In this document: one piece after another, positions 5,580 through 8,810 of the stretch
Layout: each line of letters begins with the position of its first letter
Numbering within the stretch: the first letter of the stretch is position 1
From: Bacillota bacterium
GTDB taxonomy: Bacteria > Bacillota > Clostridia > Oscillospirales > Oscillospiraceae
Direction of reading: 5' to 3'
DNA length: 8,810 nucleotides
Assembly: GCA_023395775.1 (NCBI GenBank)
Contig: JAEWYA010000135.1
Coordinates: 1-8,810, forward strand
Made by a program: the position numbers and the translations under genes
The notes under the pieces: generated by a model
What the model was told of the DNA's origin: nothing
Seen by the model: the letters and a program-made list of their open reading frames with translations, nothing else
The model's database searches: none

Positions 5580-7325
5580 ATGATCCATATGATTCAAAAA
5601 GCGAAAGATCAGGCGGCGGAGCTGGCAATGAACGCCTACCGCAAGGCCGTGGCCGACGGGGTCCTGCCGGAGGCGGAGATTGCCAAAGCCCCGGTGGAGA
5701 TTCCCAAGGATACGAAAAACGGCGACTTTACCACCACCTTTGCCCTTGCGGCCTCCAAGGTCCTGCGTCAGCCCCCCAGGGCCATCGCGCAGGCCCTTTT
5801 GGAGCGTCTCGCTCTCACGGGCAGCTATTTCGACTCCGCGGAAATCGCCGGCCCCGGCTTTTTGAACTTCCATCTGGGGCAGGCGTGGTTCCGGGATGTG
5901 CTGCGCGCCGTGGAAAGCGAAGGGGACGGCTACGGCACCTGTGACGATCTCGCCGGACGGAAGATTATGGTGGAGTTTGTCTCCGCCAATCCCACCGGCC
6001 CCATGCACATGGGCAACGCCCGGGGCGGCGTGCTGGGGGACACACTGGCCTCCGTCCTCTCCTTCTGCGGCGCGGACGTCTCCAGGGAGTTCTATGTCAA
6101 TGACGCGGGCCATCAGATCGACAAGTTCGCCCAGTCCATCGAGGCCCGCTACCTTCAGCTTATTCACGGGGAAGAAAATGTTCCTTTCCCCGAGGACGGC
6201 TATCAGGGCGAGGACATCCGCGACCTTGCCTCGGCCTACCGCGCGCAGCACGGCGACGCGCTGGCGGACGCAAACGCGGAGACCCGCCGGGACACTCTGG
6301 CCCAATTCGGTCTGGATGTGAACCTGCCGAAGATGAAGTCCGACCTGGCCCGGTACAAGATTGCGTACGACACCTGGTTCTACGAGTCCGCGCTCCATGA
6401 GTCCGGCTACGTCGCAGACACGGTGGACAAGCTGCTTGATGCGGGCTTCACCTATGAAAAGGACGGGGCGCTGTGGCTGAAAACGGCTGAGATTCTGGCG
6501 GACAACCTCCGCAAGGCGGGAAAGAACGAGGCGGAGATCGAAAAGCTGGACCTGAAGGATGATGTGCTCCGCCGCGCCAACGGATTCTACACGTATTTTG
6601 CCGCCGATATCGCTTATCACCGCAATAAGTTTGCCGTCCGGGGCTTTGACAAGGTCATCAACATCTGGGGCGCCGACCACCACGGCCATGTGGCCCGGCT
6701 GAAGGGAGCGCTGGACGCGCTGGGCCTCAATGGCTCGGAAAAGCTGGACATTGTGCTGATGCAGCTGGTAAAGCTCCTGCGGGACGGCGAGGCCGTCCGC
6801 ATGAGCAAGCGCACCGGAAAAGCCATCTCCCTGCACGACCTTCTGGACGAGGTTCCGGTGGACGCGGCCAGGTGGTTCTTTAACTCCAAACCCGACACCC
6901 AGATGGAATTTGATTTGGGCCTCGCCGTCCGGGAGGACAGCGAGAATCCCCTGTACTATGTGGAGTACGCCCACGCCCGCATCTGCTCGCTGCTGCGGGC
7001 CATGGATGCCGAGGGTCTGTGCGTCCCCGCCGCAGCGGACATCGATATGGCGCAGGTGAACGGCGAAACGGAGCAGGCCCTGGTGAAGCAGCTGGCCCAG
7101 TTCTGCGAGATTATCCGCATCGCGGCCAGAGACTACGACCCATCCTTTATCAACCGGTATTTGCAGGAGCTTGCGGGCTGCTTCCACCGGTTCTATACGG
7201 TCTGCCGCATTAAGGGAGAGTCCCCCGACGTGGCAGGCGCCCGGCTGAAGCTGGCCGACAGTACCCGCGCAGTCCTGCGGAACGGCTTGAGTCTTATCGG
7301 CGTGGACGCGCCGGAAAAAATGTAA
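5580..7325 (+). CDS. argS: Arginyl-tRNA synthetase
   Basis: This class I synthetase charges tRNA-Arg with arginine using ATP. At 581 residues it is full length. The N-terminal additional (tRNA D-loop binding) domain covers roughly residues 1-115. The HIGH-type signature is HMGN (143-146) in FVSANPTGPMHMGNARGG. Further catalytic-core motifs are EFYVNDAG (170-177), FAADIAYHRNKF (340-351) and IWGADHHGH (362-370). The KMSKS-like loop is MSKRTGK (408-414). The DALR anticodon-binding domain occupies about 457-581 and ends in the typical LSLIGVDAPEKM. The stretch from about 304 to 327, before the YTYF motif, looks longer than in family members I remember and may be a lineage-specific insert. The start at 5580 has AAAGAGGT (5563-5570) nine bases upstream; a second ATG three codons later is possible. 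It is the third gene of the murI-ywiB-argS run. Confidence 0.97.
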   Translation: MIHMIQKAKDQAAELAMNAYRKAVADGVLPEAEIAKAPVEIPKDTKNGDFTTTFALAASKVLRQPPRAIAQALLERLALTGSYFDSAEIAGPGFLNFHLGQAWFRDVLRAVESEGDGYGTCDDLAGRKIMVEFVSANPTGPMHMGNARGGVLGDTLASVLSFCGADVSREFYVNDAGHQIDKFAQSIEARYLQLIHGEENVPFPEDGYQGEDIRDLASAYRAQHGDALADANAETRRDTLAQFGLDVNLPKMKSDLARYKIAYDTWFYESALHESGYVADTVDKLLDAGFTYEKDGALWLKTAEILADNLRKAGKNEAEIEKLDLKDDVLRRANGFYTYFAADIAYHRNKFAVRGFDKVINIWGADHHGHVARLKGALDALGLNGSEKLDIVLMQLVKLLRDGEAVRMSKRTGKAISLHDLLDEVPVDAARWFFNSKPDTQMEFDLGLAVREDSENPLYYVEYAHARICSLLRAMDAEGLCVPAAADIDMAQVNGETEQALVKQLAQFCEIIRIAARDYDPSFINRYLQELAGCFHRFYTVCRIKGESPDVAGARLKLADSTRAVLRNGLSLIGVDAPEKM

Positions 7326-7328
7326 GTC

Positions 7329-7352
7329 GGCAGCCGCAATTACGGCGCTGCC
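7329..7352 (+). terminator. Hairpin just downstream of argS
   Basis: GGCAGC (7329-7334) pairs with GCTGCC (7347-7352), with an alternative inner stem GCCG/CGGC. It begins three bases after the argS stop. No T-run follows, so it is a weak terminator at best. It may act together with the stronger hairpin at 7366-7398 or protect the 3' end of the messenger. Confidence 0.4.
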
Positions 7353-7365
7353 ATAAGTAATGAGT

Positions 7366-7398
7366 CCCCGCGCCGGTCCGGCCGGACCCGGCGCGGGG
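7366..7398 (+). terminator. Strong GC hairpin between argS and the azl operon
   Basis: CCCCGCGCCGG (7366-7376) pairs perfectly with CCGGCGCGGGG (7388-7398). TCCGG/CCGGA continues the stem inward with one bulged C. The very stable stem is followed by GCTTATCT rather than a T-run. It most likely ends the argS transcript or separates it from the membrane-protein genes, but a leader structure for the downstream operon is also possible. Confidence 0.55.
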
Positions 7399-7429
7399 GC
7401 TTATCTCAAAAGAAAGAGGAGTGGCTTTC

Positions 7430-7708
7430 ATGAGTATCTTCGAGGCTTTAATGCTGATTTGCTTTGGCCTGTCCTGGCCCATGAACATCTGGAAATCCTG
7501 GACCACCCGGTCCGCCGTGGGCAAGAGTCTGCCCTTTTTGCTCATTATCGAGGTGGGTTACATATGCGGCATGCTGAATAAGGTCCTGGTGCGGTTTGAC
7601 TGGGTGTTTTTCCTGTATGTGCTGAATTTCCTGATGGTTGGAACCGACACGGTCCTCTACTTCCGCAACAGGAGACTGGACCGGCTGCGGGCGGAACAGG
7701 AGGGCTGA
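7430..7708 (+). CDS. Small three-helix PQ-loop/SemiSWEET-like membrane protein
   Basis: The product is 92 residues with three predicted membrane helices (about 4-20, 35-52 and 57-77) and a charged C-terminal tail (RNRRLDRLRAEQEG). The first helix ends in SWPMNIWKSWTTRSAVGKSL, which fits the PQ-loop pattern (Pro, then Lys-Ser, then Gly-x-Ser) with PM replacing PQ. N66 in the third helix sits where SemiSWEET sugar transporters carry a substrate-contacting asparagine. SemiSWEETs are three-helix half-transporters of about 85-100 residues that work as dimers, and the size and topology match. The start at 7430 has AGAGGAG (7415-7421) eight bases upstream; an in-frame GTG at 7421 overlaps that site. 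The stop is four bases before azlC, whose ribosome binding site lies in its last codons, so it belongs to the azl operon. The substrate is unknown, and homology to SemiSWEET is inferred from pattern only. Confidence 0.7.
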   Translation: MSIFEALMLICFGLSWPMNIWKSWTTRSAVGKSLPFLLIIEVGYICGMLNKVLVRFDWVFFLYVLNFLMVGTDTVLYFRNRRLDRLRAEQEG

Positions 7709-7712
7709 GCGC

Positions 7713-8426
7713 GTGGACACCTCCTCCGATGAAGCGAAACAGCACAGCCTCGGCCCTGCTCTTTGCGCCGCGTTTCCCCACACGGTCCCGGTCCTGACCG
7801 GTTTCCTTTTCCTCGGCATTGCCTACGGCGTTCTGATGAACGCAAAGGGCTACGGCCCTCTGTGGTCCACCCTCATGAGCGCGGTCGCCTTTGGCGGCAG
7901 TATGCAGTTCGTGGCAATCTCCCTGCTGACCACGGTCTTTGACCCGGTTCAGGCGTTTCTTCTCTCCTGCATGGTGAACGCCCGCCATCTCTTTTACGGC
8001 CTTTCCATGCTGGAAAAATACCGCGGCCTTGGCAAAGCCCGCATTCCGCTGATCTACGTTTTGTGTGACGAGACATTCTCTCTGGTCTCCACTCTGGAGC
8101 CGCCGGAGGGCGTGGACCGAAAAATCTTCTATCTCTCCATCTCCCTGCTGGACTACTTTTACTGGGTGGGCGGCACGGCTCTGGGCGGTCTTTTGGGGAA
8201 TTTTATTCCCTTTGACACCACAGGGCTGGACTTTTCCCTGACGGCGCTATTCGTGGTGCTGTTTCTGGAGCAGTGGAAAAAGCGGGAGAACCGTCCCGCC
8301 GGGGCCATCGGCATCTGCGCCACAACGGCGTGCCTGATCCTGTTCGGCGCGAACAATCTGGTCATCCCCGCCATGGTGGTAATCGTGGCGGTTTTGCTGG
8401 GAGGGAGGAAAAAGCTGTGTATCTGA
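7713..8426 (+). CDS. azlC: AzlC family branched-chain amino acid exporter, large subunit
   Basis: This integral membrane protein is the large subunit of an AzlC/AzlD (YgaZ/YgaH-like) exporter for branched-chain amino acids or analogues. The product is 237 residues, normal for the family, with about six to seven hydrophobic segments. Family motifs include FLFLGIAYGVLM (31-42), AFGGSMQFVAISLLT (59-73), MVNARHLFYGLSML (87-100) and VLCDETFSL (116-124). The start is a GTG at 7713, chosen because AGGAGGG (7698-7704) lies eight bases upstream and the in-frame region before it is hydrophilic and overlaps the preceding gene. Its 3' end overlaps azlD by 10 bases. Both subunits are needed for export in characterised systems. 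The exact substrate cannot be read from sequence; valine, leucine, isoleucine, methionine or an antimetabolite are possible. Confidence 0.92.
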   Translation: MDTSSDEAKQHSLGPALCAAFPHTVPVLTGFLFLGIAYGVLMNAKGYGPLWSTLMSAVAFGGSMQFVAISLLTTVFDPVQAFLLSCMVNARHLFYGLSMLEKYRGLGKARIPLIYVLCDETFSLVSTLEPPEGVDRKIFYLSISLLDYFYWVGGTALGGLLGNFIPFDTTGLDFSLTALFVVLFLEQWKKRENRPAGAIGICATTACLILFGANNLVIPAMVVIVAVLLGGRKKLCI

Positions 8427-8752
8427 CTGCGCCTCAAACGCTGCTTATGATTCTGGCCGTGGCTCTGGGGGCCCAACTGACCCGATGGCTGCCGTTTCTT
8501 CTGTTCCCGGAGGGAAAGGCCGTGCCGAAAACGGTCATTTACTTGGGAAAGCTCCTACCCGCCGCCGCCATGGGGCTTCTGGTGGTCTACTGCCTGCGCG
8601 GCGTCTCTTTTACCGCCCCGCCCCACGGAATTCCGGAGGCGGCGGCGATTTTAGCCGTCGTCCTGCTCCACCGGTGGAGGGGCAATGTCCTGCTCTCCAT
8701 CGCGGGGAGCACGGCCCTCTATATGGTGCTGGTACAGGCAGTCTTCGCGTAA
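8417..8752 (+). CDS. azlD: AzlD family branched-chain amino acid transport protein, small subunit
   Basis: This is the small partner of AzlC, with 111 residues and four predicted membrane helices (about 6-22, 39-60, 73-86 and 90-110). Recognisable motifs are LTRWLPFLLFP (21-31), YLGKLLPAAAMGLLVVYCLR (42-61) and LLSIAGSTALYMVLVQ (92-107). The start is a GTG at 8417, with GGAGG (8404-8408) eight bases upstream inside the end of azlC. The frame is open further upstream, but that part reads as a charged, arginine-rich shadow of azlC. The 10-base overlap implies translational coupling and equal output of the two subunits. It is the last gene visible in the operon. Confidence 0.92.
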   Translation: MYLTAPQTLLMILAVALGAQLTRWLPFLLFPEGKAVPKTVIYLGKLLPAAAMGLLVVYCLRGVSFTAPPHGIPEAAAILAVVLLHRWRGNVLLSIAGSTALYMVLVQAVFA

Positions 8753-8764
8753 GCATATAAGCGT

Positions 8765-8797
8765 CCCGGCCCCGCGGGGGCCGGGGGCCGCCCCCGG
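8765..8797 (+). repeat. Extremely GC-rich overlapping inverted repeats after azlD
   Basis: CCCGGCCCC (8765-8773) pairs with GGGGCCGGG (8777-8785) around GCG. A second stem, CCGGGGG (8781-8787) with CCCCCGG (8791-8797), shares bases with the first, so only one can form at a time. The first stem lies 13 bases after the azlD stop and could end transcription, but no T-run follows. The G-runs continue to the window end at 8810. Confidence 0.5.
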
Positions 8798-8810
8798 GGG
8801 GGTGGGGGTG

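Noticed and set aside
5511..7187. A 558-codon open frame on the minus strand opposite argS
   Set aside because: It mirrors argS codon positions, has no family motifs, and argS is unmistakable on the other strand.
7326..7429. A riboswitch or T-box leader before the membrane-protein operon
   Set aside because: Only simple GC hairpins are visible. There is no T-box consensus, no specifier-like structure, and the gap is too short for known amino-acid riboswitches.

Overview
The window is gene-dense, GC-rich bacterial chromosome. The strong GGAGG-type ribosome binding sites, the ywiB-argS neighbourhood, the DUF362 ferredoxin-like protein and the AzlC/AzlD style point to an anaerobic Firmicute, most likely a high-GC clostridium of the Oscillospiraceae type (Flavonifractor/Lawsonibacter-like). 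That placement is inferred from gene content and protein flavour, not from a search. No rRNA, tRNA, CRISPR array, insertion sequence or phage gene is visible.

Layout. (1) Positions 1-461, minus: the N-terminal 153 residues of a NifS/IscS-type cysteine desulfurase, cut by the window edge. (2) 462-598: a divergent control region with two facing consensus-like promoters and a perfect 10-bp-arm palindrome between them. (3) 599-2466, plus: mtaB (tRNA methylthiotransferase) and a YfbR-type HD 5'-deoxynucleotidase, joined by a one-base stop/start overlap and closed by a two-way terminator at 2470-2500. (4) 4084-2506, minus: an acidic conserved protein of unknown function followed by a DUF362 protein with two 4Fe-4S motifs, probably one operon. 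(5) 4085-4293: an AT-rich divergent promoter region with phased A-tracts. (6) 4294-7325, plus: murI, a DUF1934 (YwiB-like) gene and argS, tightly packed. (7) 7326-7429: two GC-rich hairpins. (8) 7430-8752, plus: a three-helix PQ-loop-like (SemiSWEET-like) small membrane protein, azlC and azlD, in a tight operon. (9) 8753-8810: an extremely GC-rich inverted-repeat tail running off the window.

How the genes work together. The left end pairs sulfur mobilisation (cysteine desulfurase) with a sulfur-inserting Fe-S enzyme (MtaB) across a shared control region. The centre combines cell-wall D-glutamate supply (MurI) with arginyl-tRNA synthesis (ArgS), joined by YwiB. The right end looks like an amino-acid efflux operon (AzlCD) with an added small half-transporter-like gene.

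Most of the window is conserved housekeeping. The least ordinary items are the PQ-loop-like protein coupled to azlCD, the palindrome between facing promoters at 486-589, and the phased A-tract region at 4168-4195. I see no convincing evidence of a wholly new multi-gene system.
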